Assembly: GCA_037178625.1 (NCBI GenBank)
Contig: CM074128.1
Coordinates: 3,906,001 to 3,970,000 of the forward strand
Source: Skeletonema tropicum
Taxonomy: Eukaryota > Bacillariophyta > Thalassiosirophyceae > Thalassiosirales > Thalassiosiraceae
Length of the DNA: 64,000 bases
Reading direction: 5' to 3'
Each line of letters begins with the position of its first letter. The first letter of the stretch is position 1. The position numbers and the translations under genes are program-made. Below, in pieces: positions 1 to 10,742 of the stretch. The notes under the pieces were generated by a model, which was given only the letters and a program-made list of their open reading frames with translations, was not told the origin of the DNA and made no database searches.

Positions 1-3000
1 CAATCGATAACAATGATATGGATGACGCAGATATACTCTCGATTACTTCGACGTTGAGTCGAGCGCAAGAAGATTATGGAGAGACTAGCACAGCTGCTGT
101 TGCGGTTGGTCCGCAGACAATAACAGAAGAGGATCGTCAATTGCAGCAGTCACCCAATCACTTCAAATTACAAACCACATACGATGGATCTATACAATCA
201 ACACATGGATTCGAATTCACTATCGAGAACAAAAACGCTGACGATCAATATGCAATCGTATCTGCACTCGGACTAAATGTTGCTGGTAGCGCCTCTCCTC
301 CTCTGTGTCGGATCAAAGTATACACCAAACCGGTCGATTTGACGTCTGCCCAAACAACAAATGATTCGACGGGTTATCGATTGGCATTGGATACGACAGA
401 TGTAATGTGTTCAAATGATGGAGAGGAGACATTGATCCCTACTGAGGCATTCTTACAATATTACAGAAGCAAAGATTCCGAGCGTCGATTGCAACTATCT
501 GATGATGAAAAGGATTATCCATTACTGATACCTCCCAAGGCAGCAATATCAGTCTACGCTGTTGTCCTCCCTGTAGATGGTAGTCAACCCAATCCATTCT
601 CTATTATTTCGTCGCCTGGCTCTGTAGCTTCGGCCCTTTACAAAGCTGATACGAATGTAAACCTCTACGAAGGTGGTGCAGTTTCCAATGCATACTTGGT
701 AGATGATCCCAATGGAGCTGCTGCAGAGGTTACGGCACCGGCAGTGTTCAATGGGGCTGTGTACTACGATCTTCTTGATAAGAGCAGTTCTCTACGCAAG
801 TATTATGATGATCTGGAGAATTCCTTGTCTCCTGTGCTTGGCTGCGATGTAAGTTTTAGCACAGGTTACATCGACACTATTGGAAGTTTTGGCATTATGT
901 TTGATGTTGCTTCAGCAGTACCTCCAGCTGACGGTGACAGCACCAATTCAGAGAATCTAGACTTGGAAATTTTTGGTTTGGACGTCTACATTCGGAACAT
1001 GGTCACCACCTCGATTGAAGTCTATGCACGAAGTGATGGTGAAGGTGGGTATATGAGTTATTCTCCCATTGAGGGCCAGACTAAAATTGTTGACAACTGG
1101 GAACTCGTTGCCAAGGGCACCATAGAAGGCCGTGGCCCAGGTGTCGGGTCTCCAATTCCTCAAGAGACTTGGCTCAAGAATGTGGTGTTGAAGCCTGGAC
1201 ACGTTGTTGGGTTTTACGTAACTGTGCTGAGTGGTCCAGATCTTCGTTACCGCAACTCGACTATCCCCGAAGGAAGTATCTTTACCACTGACGGCATCCT
1301 CAACGTTGGTGTGGGAAGGTCTTGGGGTGAGTATCCTCTTCGAGGTGATGGCACAGATGTTAGTTTCCATCCTCGTGAATTCAGTGGAACTTTCCATTAC
1401 CATGCGTATGGAAGTTCTTGTAAATCGCAGCCCCCGAGTGGGGCGCCTACAATTAGCCCAGCTCCTACCACAGAGGTTGCAAATGCTTACAAAGATGAGG
1501 AGGGCATGTGTCCATCCGAAAATGAGCTGACCACGACATTTCAAGACGGGACTGGGTCGTATTGCATTTTGTTTGATGTCTCTCCCAAAGTCGATCTTAC
1601 CGTGACAGGAATAGATTTGAATGTAAGTACCTGCCTCCTCGCCCCATCCTCAGCGCATCCATCTTTATACTATGTAAATACTGACATCACTTTTACTTCT
1701 CTTGCTCTGACTTAGGTTGACTGGAATTCTGCAGACGAAGCTCAGGTTGCTGTCTACGCAAAGAATGGATCCTGGTTTGGGTTCCAAAATGATCTTCAAG
1801 CGTGGCCCTACATAGTCGCTAACACAACACTATCCAAGCCTGTTGGTTTCCATGATCGCAAGACACAAGGTCCCGTCATTCCTCTAGAAGAAAAGATTAC
1901 CTCTGCTATCATACCTAAGAAAGAATTCAAGCCTATGCCGATGAAGGAAGGTGAAACTTGGGCATTCTATGCATGTACATCAACTGCTGATCTGAGGTAC
2001 ACAATTGGATCGTCAATTGGTAAAGTTTGTGCCTCAAACTCGGAGCTCCTAGTGTACGAAGGTGCGGGCGGTGCCGACTTTCCGCAATTCGGCCAAGAAG
2101 TGAAAGGAATCGACTACACTTTCTACGCCCCACGTGTGCCCAGCTTGATTATGAGGTATGACTATGTGGCCGAATGCCCGTCTGAATCACCTAGCAGTTT
2201 CGACTTCACACCAAGCCCCACACCGATACCAACTTTGACGACAGCTGCGACTTACACGTTCTATGCTGAGCACTCTGCTGAAAGGTCAATGGCAGATGTC
2301 ACCTATGACATGGAATATGGTGTAAGAGGAGTGCTTGATTCATTTGTGAAGGATAAGTCTAACCCACTCTATGAACATGCGTTGAAAGATGGTCTGGTTG
2401 TCACGACGGTGAGAGGAGTCGTTGTGTCAGCCATGGATGTTGGGTATCTTTGTATACCAGAAGCACCCAAGACTTGCACTGCTGTTTCTATTCAAGTGGA
2501 AGTGGTACATCACGATACTGTATCCTCTGATGAGATTCTTTACGATCTTCTTAATCAGTCAAACGATGTTCAGAAAGAGTTGACTGTGGAAGGGTATGAA
2601 GTTGAATACGTCGGTAGCCGTGCTGTCGAAACTGACTCTGAGGTAACGCTCAGCGGTGTACCCGGCAGAGAGATGGGAGGAAGTGAACAAGAATATTTTG
2701 CGCAAGTTGCAAAAGACTTTCTCAACAATCAAGTGGTTTCTGATAATGACAGCTTACAGATTCTCGCTGTCACTGTGAATGGACAAGAGATAACAGCGGA
2801 AAGTGCTGCGGAAAATGGTCTTCCAGGGGTTAGAAGACGACTTCAAAGCGCAAATAGAATCAACGTGTCTGTAAAAGGTCAGTACAAGCCTCCACCCAAG
2901 ATTAATTTCGGAGAGGTGGTCGAGGAATCAATCAACCGAGATCGCGAGTTGCTCAAAAAGGAGCTCTCGTCAAGGCCTCCTCCAGCATCAGTGGAGGGTG

Positions 3001-3569
3001 ATTTAAGCGAAGTTCCAGAATTCGTTGATTACTTCGCTGACGCAGAAGTTGTTGGTGCTAGAGAATTGAAAAAGCCTGAACAGTCGAGAGTGTCTGCTTT
3101 GAATAAAGGGCTAGAAGGTGATGATAAACTCAAGGACATAATGAACTATGCCGCATATGGTATATCGGGGATGATTTTTCTGCTTACAAGTGTGTTCTTC
3201 TTCCGCCCTCGACGATTCAAGGCAATGATGCGTTCAAAATCAAGTGATTATCACATGGACACACAGGATGTTGACATGGAAGAAGAACAAATGACAGCTC
3301 TGAAGGAGCAGACAAGACAAGACATGAGGGGCTATGATAATGATGAATACATTTACGCGAGCCATGCAAGTATGAACTCAAGTATGAACGCAAGTATGAA
3401 CTATGGACAGCAACAGACGCAACCTGATATGAGCTACAACCAAGGTAGGTCTAGCATTCGTTCTAGCATTCGGTCTAACATTCGTAATCCTTCCTTGACA
3501 CCCTCGAGAGGTCCAGCATACAGTTATCAAGTGCATATGTCACAAACAAGTCGCGGGCAATATTATTAG
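1..3569 (+). CDS. Secreted/type I membrane protein, 5'-open
   Basis: I do not recognise a named family. Two exons, up to 1622 and from 1716, are joined by a 93 bp GT-AG intron that contains the in-frame stop. From the ATG at 18 this gives 1152 residues, but the frame is open upstream to the window edge, so the true start and any signal peptide are probably outside. The long N-terminal part is Ser/Thr/Asp-rich with scattered cysteines and two Pro/Thr/Ser linkers (PSGAPTISPAPT; TPSPTPIPT), a style common in diatom cell-surface proteins. One transmembrane helix lies near residues 1013-1033 (YGISGMIFLLTSVFFF), followed by basic RPRRFK, so the tail of about 120 residues should be cytoplasmic. The tail is rich in Met/Asn/Ser and carries short repeats (SMNSSMNASMN; SIRSSIRSNIR). 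A role at the cell surface or in adhesion is inference. Confidence 0.75.
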
Positions 3570-3967
3570 CGTGGGAAAAGAGGCAGAGCTTTGTTCAGTA
3601 TTTTACATTTGAATTTAGGAGAGTAAGATTTTAGTTTATTCATAGTCACAGAATGATTCTTTAGCTCGTATGCAACCTTATTGCATTGATATGATCTCCA
3701 TCCATCCACTACTCAAGTCATACATGCCGAACAACTAGCAAACAATTCTGCCTCCTATCGTACCAAAAAAGTTGACAGCATGGTCACTGACACACCTCAA
3801 CAGATCTTCCATCTTCCATCAGAACCAGAACCCAGAACCCCAAAGGATCTTTGTGTCAACTCAATCAACTGAAAAAGGAATAAAATCACTGCCACTGCCG
3901 ATCATTAGTTGGCAAGGAGTTGCCGTTACATATATGTACAGAGGCGGAGAACAGATAGCTGTGCAAA
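3570..3967. other. Intergenic region upstream of the GPAT gene
   Basis: About 400 bases between two same-strand genes. It holds the 3' end of the upstream gene and the presumed promoter of the acyltransferase. A short open frame at 3772-3975 overlaps the acyltransferase ATG out of frame and shows no protein-like character. I see no RNA gene or repeat. Confidence 0.5.
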
Positions 3968-5959
3968 ATGGTTGAGAAAAGAGAGTTGATGCTATCAGAG
4001 CTGGATTATACCAAGGCTCAGTTGTTATTCTTCTACATCATCGTTCTTCTATCCCTAGATGTGCTCAATCCAGTGAAGATCTTCCTCCACGTCTTCCCCG
4101 CCATTGCACCATGGCATATCGCGTCACTGGCCATTGGCTGTATGGTGTATACTTTCATTATGAACTTGAGACCGCTGATCTATTTCTCTACGAAGATATT
4201 CTTCCATTCTATCCTCTCCATCTTCTTCAATGACGTTCAGGTCGTTGGGAGAGAAAACATTCCAAAATATGGGCCTGTAATTTTTACCGCCAATCATGCC
4301 AACCAGTTCATGGATGGACTAATGATCATGTGTACCTGCCAAAGGACCATTTCATATTTGGTAGCTGAAAAGAGTTGGAAGAGGCAAGTCATTGGACACT
4401 TGGCATGGGCGATGGGGGGAGTTCCAGTTAAGAGAGCCCAAGATAGTGCCAAGAAGGGAGCTGGAAGTATCACCGTTGCCACAGAGTCATCTGACGATGA
4501 CAGTGTGATTCATGTTGTTGGGAAGGGCACAAAGTTTTCAACTGAACTTAAAGTTGGTGATAAAATCAGATTCCCCAAAACTGCACTGGGCATTAAAGTG
4601 GCAAGCATCGAAAATGATGAAGCAATGTGTATCAAGGTAGAAGATGGTGTGCTTGATGCAATCGCAACACAGCCTTTCCCTGAATATGTTACATTTGATA
4701 TTTTGCCACGTGTTGATCAAAAAGATGTGTTCAAGAATGTGCTGGAGAAGTTGGCAAGTGGTGGTACGATTGGAATCTTTCCCGAGGGTGGAAGTCATGA
4801 CAGAACTGACTTGTTGCCACTCAAAGTTGGAGTGGCATTGATTGCTTACTCTGCACTTGAGAAGGACGGCATCAGTATACCTATAGTTCCTGTCGGTTTG
4901 AATTATTTCAGGGCACATCGGTTTCGTGGCAAAGCCACTGTGGAGTTTGGAGCCGCAACTTATATTGAACCAGGCACTCTGAAAGACTACCAGAAAGGAG
5001 GAGAAGATAAGCGACGTGTATGCAACAGCTTGTTAACTCGGATTGAAAACTCAATGCGTTCTGTCATTGTGTCTGTCCCTGATTATGACACTATGCAGGT
5101 CATTCACGCGGCACGTCGGTTGTATAGGGAGGACGGCATCAGGCAAACAGCAGAGGAGCGACAAGACATGGGTCGCAGATTTGCTGAAGGTTACAAGCGT
5201 ATGCTTCTTTCGGTGAATGGAGAACCTCCAAAAGAGTGGCTTGATTTGCAAAGTCGGTTGTTGGCGTATCAAAAAGAGTTGACTGCTCTTGGCATTCGTG
5301 ATTATCAGGTTGTCGGTTTAGATTACGAAGAGGCAGAACTTGGTGATGGCCCCCCACAAGGAGAAACTGTCCTTCACAGGATGAATATCGTTGGGCATAT
5401 CACTCACCTTCTCTTTATTGCTGCGCTGGCAGCATTGCCAGCTATATTTTTGAACCTTCCGGTGGGTCTTGCATCGAGAATTTACTCAAATCGCAGACGC
5501 AAAGCGGCTTTAGCCGCCTCAAAGGTCAAAGTTAAGGGATATGACGTAATGCTCTCAGAACGGGTGTTGTGCTCCATTATACTTGTGCCTACACTCTGGT
5601 TAACATATGCGGCGTTACTCTTCTTTTTCACAAACCTTGATGGCCCCGCACTCGCTGTATGTGTCACAAGTTTCCCGCTCTTCTCATATTGGAGTATTAT
5701 GGCAGCAGAATCTGGGATGGTGGATGTGAAGGATTTACGACCTTACGTCATGAAGTTGATTCCATCGGCTCGTAAAAGATTGACTGCTTTACCTGCAACG
5801 AGGAAGGCACTCCGAAAGGATTTGAGAAAGATGATTCGTCTAATTGGTCCATCTCTGGGAGAGCTTTACTATGGAAAACAGTTGGATTGGCAGAAGATCA
5901 CTCTCGAAACGCGTAAGATGACTTCCTCTGCGGAGTTGGAAAGCAAAAAGGATGAGTGA
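3968..5959 (+). CDS. Glycerol-3-phosphate/DHAP acyltransferase, ER type
   Basis: A single-exon gene of 663 residues. It should catalyse sn-1 acylation of glycerol-3-phosphate (possibly also dihydroxyacetone phosphate), the first step of phospholipid and triacylglycerol synthesis, at the endoplasmic reticulum. The PlsC-type blocks are clear: NHANQFMDG at residues 109-117 (His110, Asp116), then GGVPVKRAQD, the glycerol-phosphate binding block FPEGGSHDRTDLLPLK from 271, and VPVGLNYF. The HANQF-x-D spacing and the GKGTKF segment after the second block match the yeast Gat1/Gat2 (Sct1/Gpt2) subfamily rather than plastid or bacterial PlsB. Two hydrophobic helices lie in the first 70 residues and two more near 475-500 and 535-580, so it is an integral membrane protein. 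The ATG at 3968 gives a complete N-terminus. The length fits the family. Confidence 0.9.
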   Translation: MVEKRELMLSELDYTKAQLLFFYIIVLLSLDVLNPVKIFLHVFPAIAPWHIASLAIGCMVYTFIMNLRPLIYFSTKIFFHSILSIFFNDVQVVGRENIPKYGPVIFTANHANQFMDGLMIMCTCQRTISYLVAEKSWKRQVIGHLAWAMGGVPVKRAQDSAKKGAGSITVATESSDDDSVIHVVGKGTKFSTELKVGDKIRFPKTALGIKVASIENDEAMCIKVEDGVLDAIATQPFPEYVTFDILPRVDQKDVFKNVLEKLASGGTIGIFPEGGSHDRTDLLPLKVGVALIAYSALEKDGISIPIVPVGLNYFRAHRFRGKATVEFGAATYIEPGTLKDYQKGGEDKRRVCNSLLTRIENSMRSVIVSVPDYDTMQVIHAARRLYREDGIRQTAEERQDMGRRFAEGYKRMLLSVNGEPPKEWLDLQSRLLAYQKELTALGIRDYQVVGLDYEEAELGDGPPQGETVLHRMNIVGHITHLLFIAALAALPAIFLNLPVGLASRIYSNRRRKAALAASKVKVKGYDVMLSERVLCSIILVPTLWLTYAALLFFFTNLDGPALAVCVTSFPLFSYWSIMAAESGMVDVKDLRPYVMKLIPSARKRLTALPATRKALRKDLRKMIRLIGPSLGELYYGKQLDWQKITLETRKMTSSAELESKKDE

Positions 5960-6145
5960 GGAACTAATTATCGTGTATATGAGCGTGAATATTTATTGAT
6001 TACATAGTAGGAAATAGTTGTCAACTCTATGCTTTAAGCACATCAATTATTAATTATTGACAATCAAGTCCTACTCATAAAATTTTTGAAGATGAGCTAC
6101 ACCCAACCCTAACACTTGCTCTCGGGATGGGCTAAGCTGCAGGGT

Positions 6146-8294
6146 TTAGTTTTCATCTTCCCAGAACGGCCGAAGAACAAGAATCAAAATACTGACGTTA
6201 TCTCGACTTCTTCTGACTCGAATTGCTTGGTCACTCAGAATTCTTGCAACCTCGGCAGGCTCGCCTCTGTGAGCAATGAGTTCCTGACGGGCGAATGTGA
6301 TGGCATCTTGAGACTTGAACACGTCGAAGAGTCCATCACAGGCTAAAAGTAGAAATTCATCGTCGTGCGTCAGTACCTGAAATAAGAAATAACGAAGACA
6401 GGTGGTTAGATGTCGAAGTGTTAGAAGAGAAGTAAATTCAAAAATTTTGAGGAAACTCACAATTGAAGCAATCTCAGGCTCTGCGCTAACAAGTGGTGCT
6501 GTAAGATCTTTTGTGGCATCATCAGAAACGCCACCAGCACCAAGTTCATCGGCATCTTCCTCCAACATTGCCTTTATTCCCATCTTGAATGATTTATCCC
6601 CAAAAGCACGGGTGATGGCAAGTTCTCCCATCACTCGTTTGTGCAAAATAAATCCACCAGCCGCTCGCACTCTTGCCGCTTCGTCTGGTCTGCTGGGTTT
6701 GTGATCACTAGTCAACTCTAGACAAGCCCCATTCTTGCGGGCCAAAACAACACGACTGTCACCAACATTCGCAGCAAACAATCTTCTACCAAAAAGAACA
6801 ACGGTTGCTCCGGTAGAACCACTCTGGGGAGCATTTTTGGGAGTGATAAATTCTTTATCTGTGCGAAGATAAGCCGTCTTGAGAATGCGCCTCATTACTT
6901 CGGATGTTGCGTCTTCGCCCGAGTCGGCGTGAAGTCCATTACGTCCCCTCCCAGATTCAATTGATTTCCGTAACTCGTCCTTTTGTGTAAGCATCTGGTT
7001 GCGAATGTGACGGGGCAGAGCGTCAACGAGAAAGTTAGAGCACTCGTCTCCACCATGACCATCAAAAACAGCTGCAAATGTTGTGAATGCCAACTCGGTA
7101 AGAATCTCCTTGGGGTCGCCGCTGTAATAATAATCGGGGGGTGGGTACATCAGATTCTGTATGACGATGGTGCGATCTTCCATGGTGGGTCGAGCCCCAA
7201 TTGCTTCCGAAATACCGCAATCGAATCTGTTGACAGAGAAGCCAGTTCGTCCAACGATAAATTCGTCTCCAAGAGTGAGGGCGCCAATTCCCTTGTGGTT
7301 GTATGGGCCAGTCAGCCTCATGTATGAGCCGTTCTGAATTAACATGGTAGGGAGGGGAGCAGGTGATTAATAAACAAGGATGAATCATGACATGAAGAAA
7401 TGAAAAAAAAACAAATTGATTCAAAAAACTCACCGTACTCTCAAGATCTGCCAAGACAAAGACTCCTCGCGCCTTTCCGGGTTGCCTGATGTACAAGATA
7501 GCTCCATGCTTCCTACTCAATTCTCTATCCATAACGCAGAGATCAGCCTCGTGCGCCCTTCCAAACACATATGGACACCTAGAGGCATGAACTTCAAGTG
7601 TTTTATTCCTCAAGGGACCCTTCGAACAATGTATTATGAGCTTTTGCTCCTTCTCGTTAACTTCATCCACATTAAACACGGAATTCCCCGCTGCAAAGCT
7701 GGCTCCATTACACAATACCCATCGTTCCGCATCAAGTGTTAGCAACCTAGCATCCTTCATGGTGCCCGACTTTTGATAAAGTTTGGCCTTTCCAACCCTC
7801 ACAGCCACATCCCCCCTCTCCCCCAAAATGTTCCACCCACAAGTCATCCCCGCCCGCATGGCATAAAGGGCTGCCTGCTCCCCATCATCATCGGACATAC
7901 AGGCCAAAACTCCCGCAGCCGGTCCAGACATGCTATCATCCATCCTTCGACAAATATCATCGGGACGGCTGGAATTAGGCACACCATTCCCAATTGTCGT
8001 CCTCCTCCCATACAGGGTCCAAAATGCCGTCGCCGGCTCCGGCTTTCCCTCATCCTCATCCTCGGATGTTGTAAATTTGAGACAGATCCGATAGAGCCCC
8101 CGCGTGTATACTTCACGTGAGGAGGAGAATTGACGTCCCCCCCGGGACCAGCTGACTTCGACGGCATCGCTGGTGGAGCCTTTGTGTTTTAGTCCCCCCG
8201 AGCCGTTGGACTGACTGCCCATCCATGCGTTGTTAGATGACATGGTGTTTGATATAATTGAAGTTGACCCTATGTTGGCCGTGCTGCTGCCCAT
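6146..8294 (-). CDS. FHA-domain protein phosphatase 2C
   Basis: Three exons, 8294-7434, 7333-6461 and 6376-6146, with 100 and 84 bp GT-AG introns, encode 654 residues. The first 230 residues are poorly conserved. A forkhead-associated phosphothreonine-binding domain follows (about 241-320; GR at 245-246, S260, H263, NG at 288-289). The first intron falls exactly inside the EST|NGSY motif. The PP2C domain runs from about 325 to the end. RPTMED (Asp340), FDGHGG (Asp378-Gly379), ACDG (Asp592) and SRDNVS (Asp637) provide the metal-binding aspartates, so it should be an active Mn/Mg-dependent Ser/Thr phosphatase. FHA before PP2C is the order in plant KAPP, which docks on phosphorylated receptor kinases. 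I see no membrane anchor here. Recruitment to phosphorylated partners is inference. Confidence 0.9.
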
Positions 8295-9115
8295 TTAGAG
8301 TGGAAAGAGAGGGGAGTGAGTCTTTCCTTGGTTATATTATGTTGAGCGCTCTCAGTTTATTATTTGGGCATTCCCGATATCCAAATTTAAACTAACTAAT
8401 ACAACAATCGATCTCTCTCTCTCTCTGAAACTGCCGAGTAAAATGACTTTTGTACTGTCCGTCACTGAAAATAGTCACGCTGATATTATTAGCAAAGCAA
8501 TTTCTACTGAGCAATATGGACTGGCTGCAACGCGTAGAGAGAGTAATGATGGAGAATGGAAATTTGAAATTCATGGGTGTGTGAGCTTAGATATTCATAA
8601 GACACACCTTACACCACGAAGATATTTTTCGAGTTGGGCACACGAGGGAGCATTGGTCTTACAATAGACGACGAAAAATCTTACCGTTGTCTCGATCAAT
8701 TAATGCTTATTAATGCAACAAAAACAACAACCTCCTATTAAATACGCTCTGCGTATTTGTCTCTGGTGGACCTGCTCTGGGTGTAGTAGCAGAGCAGCGA
8801 TATCCAAGAGAGCAATGCATGCAAGGTTGGCTCTGTGTCTGTGGGCTTGGTGGTCGTCTTTGGGAGAAGCAACGGCCGGGCGGCCCGAGGCCCGAGCCGG
8901 CCCGGCTCCTGTGCAGTTGTGTGCTACTAAACGTAAGACACAAAGGCTAAAACTGTGATGTCCGAACTAACTCTGCGACGTCATCGCATCCGCAAAATGC
9001 GCCGTACTACAATACCTACTTCTTTCGCCAGCCATGTCAAGCGCAAGACCATGAACCATGAGTGGCGAAGCTACTTAGTTAAGTATTGAGTAGTGAGTAG
9101 ATAGTACTACGAATC
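8295..9115. other. Divergent intergenic region, PP2C / plastid protein
   Basis: About 820 bases between two divergent starts. It contains a short CT tract (8409-8426) about 120 bases upstream of the phosphatase ATG and a GC-rich patch (about 8874-8915) holding the inverted repeat GAGCCGG-C-CCGGCTC. I find no convincing gene. Confidence 0.5.
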
Positions 9116-9799
9116 ATGAATGCCAGGTCGGTTCTACTCATACACACCATCCTGGTATCGTCTGCACAAGCTTTCCTTTCGGCGCTGAGTCAACATCACT
9201 CCACCAACTTTTTGTCCAGAACGAAATCTCAAGCAAAGGATGATAAACCAGAGGATGCATCGCAGAACGCTGCTGATGATATGACAGCACGCGATGTCGT
9301 TGTCGCTTGTATGGATGGACTGTTAAACAACAACACACCATGGGCCAATGCAGGATTAGAACTGTGCTGGGATTATTCTTCAGATAGAAATCGGGCAGCA
9401 CAAGGAGGCAATTTTGATGATTTTATAAATTATGCGTCCAATCCAACGTTTTCGACAATGGTTGATGCCAAGGAATACTCTATTGAGAACGTTGGTAAAT
9501 ACATCCCCGGCACAAATACTAGAGGCGCGATGCAGACTGTTCTGGTCAAGGTTCAACCTTTGAACGGAGAGGAACGATCTTTCTTATGGTGAGTTGCTTG
9601 CTGATTAGCGAAGATATGTAGTATGATTGGCATGTCAATACTGTCGTGAAGTATCTCACATTTTCACTCTGTTTTTACATTCTTACTTTCAAGGACAATG
9701 GCTCAAGAGCGTCGGCCTCCTCGTCAAGGGATGTGGCTTGTCCACGAATGTATCAATCTAGAGAATGCCGTGGGTTTAAACTTGGACTTTTCTTTCTGA
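9116..9799 (+). CDS. Plastid-targeted DUF4864-like protein
   Basis: Two exons, 9116-9588 and 9694-9799, separated by a 105 bp GT-AG intron, encode 192 residues. The N-terminus is a signal peptide ending SSAQA|FLSAL, which fits the diatom bipartite plastid-targeting pattern (small residue, then Phe at +1), followed by a Ser/Thr/Lys-rich transit-like stretch. The mature part (MDGLLNNNTPWANAGLELCW, then NYASNPTFSTMV, then GMWLVHECIN) resembles the small NTF2-fold DUF4864 type of conserved plastid protein. That family assignment is from memory and tentative. No catalytic motif is visible. Confidence 0.7.
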
Positions 9800-10004
9800 A
9801 TCAACCTTAAAGTAAATGATACAATTTACATACATATCGTCGTCATGAATATTCTATTTTATTTATTTGATGTCTTTTGCCATCGGCCATTGTTCCTCCT
9901 CTATTAATTTCTCTCGTTCAGTTGTTTATATTCTCGACAAAGAAGCTAGCATTCTATGTCAAGGTTCACTTTCAAGTTTGTAGCTTACTACTAACTACAC
10001 TTCA

Positions 10005-10742
10005 TTAGTCAAAGTAGCTGCTACGCCTGCTCTTTGCTTTTTTGCCTAACAAAAATGAGCTTGGTGAGAGTGCAAAGAAGCTGAAATTACATGCAGCTTG
10101 TTTAGTTACAACCTCTTGAGACACTTTTGAAATAGGTCCAAACACGGCAGACTTAGGGGCTACCGCAGGCTCGGCAAGTGGGGCGGCAACAGTGCTCTCA
10201 GAGCTGCTACTTGGTAAAATTGGTGGCAACACGTCTGGTGATGAGTTTGTTTTATCAGTAGTAGCGGTTTTGACAACATCATCACTTGTGCATGATGCCT
10301 CGTCATTTTCTGGGTGGAAGTCTTCTCCGCTTGGAAGGATGGACATTGTACGAGATTTCGCATCATGACAGCGCTCACTCGATTCTTTCTTTATGAAGTT
10401 GTTGCTTGGATGCGGCCGCCTACCATGATATTTTTGGTTGCGATGATGATTACGATGATTTCGATTATTATGATTGTGATGATGATATGATGTATGGTGT
10501 CGATTTAAACGATGCGGGTCGTTCTCTTGGTGTGCAGAAGCATCTAGATTGCTGCGACGTTCTTGATCACGTTTCATATTGTAGCTTGCTGATCGCTGAG
10601 TTCTACCCTTGCGATAGGCTCCGCCACGACATCCTCGAGCTCGATATTGCTTCTTTCTTTCGAACTGCTGTCCGGATGGTGGTAGCTCCGCATTGGTCGC
10701 CGATCTCTCTTGCTGTGTCGATTGATGGTTGTTATCAGACAT
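10005..10742 (-). CDS. His/Asn/Arg-rich low-complexity protein
   Basis: An intronless 245-residue frame that I do not recognise. The first third is basic and Gln/Arg/Gly-rich. Residues about 80-110 are dominated by His, Asn and Arg (HHTSYHHHNHNNRNHRNHH). The middle is Ser/Pro/Asp-rich, and the C-terminus has a more ordered FSFFALSPSSFLLGKKA segment. The absence of stops over 738 bases and the sharp boundaries argue for a gene, but low complexity makes this less certain. The basic composition would fit nucleic-acid binding, which is inference only. Confidence 0.5.
   Translation of the reverse strand: MSDNNHQSTQQERSATNAELPPSGQQFERKKQYRARGCRGGAYRKGRTQRSASYNMKRDQERRSNLDASAHQENDPHRLNRHHTSYHHHNHNNRNHRNHHRNQKYHGRRPHPSNNFIKKESSERCHDAKSRTMSILPSGEDFHPENDEASCTSDDVVKTATTDKTNSSPDVLPPILPSSSSESTVAAPLAEPAVAPKSAVFGPISKVSQEVVTKQAACNFSFFALSPSSFLLGKKAKSRRSSYFD

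Noticed and set aside
957..1544. 195-codon antisense frame in the first gene
   Set aside because: Shadow of a well-supported coding exon; no recognisable domain or intron structure.
3772..3975. Small gene before the acyltransferase
   Set aside because: 67 codons, no motif, overlaps the acyltransferase ATG in another frame. Random open frame or at most an upstream ORF.
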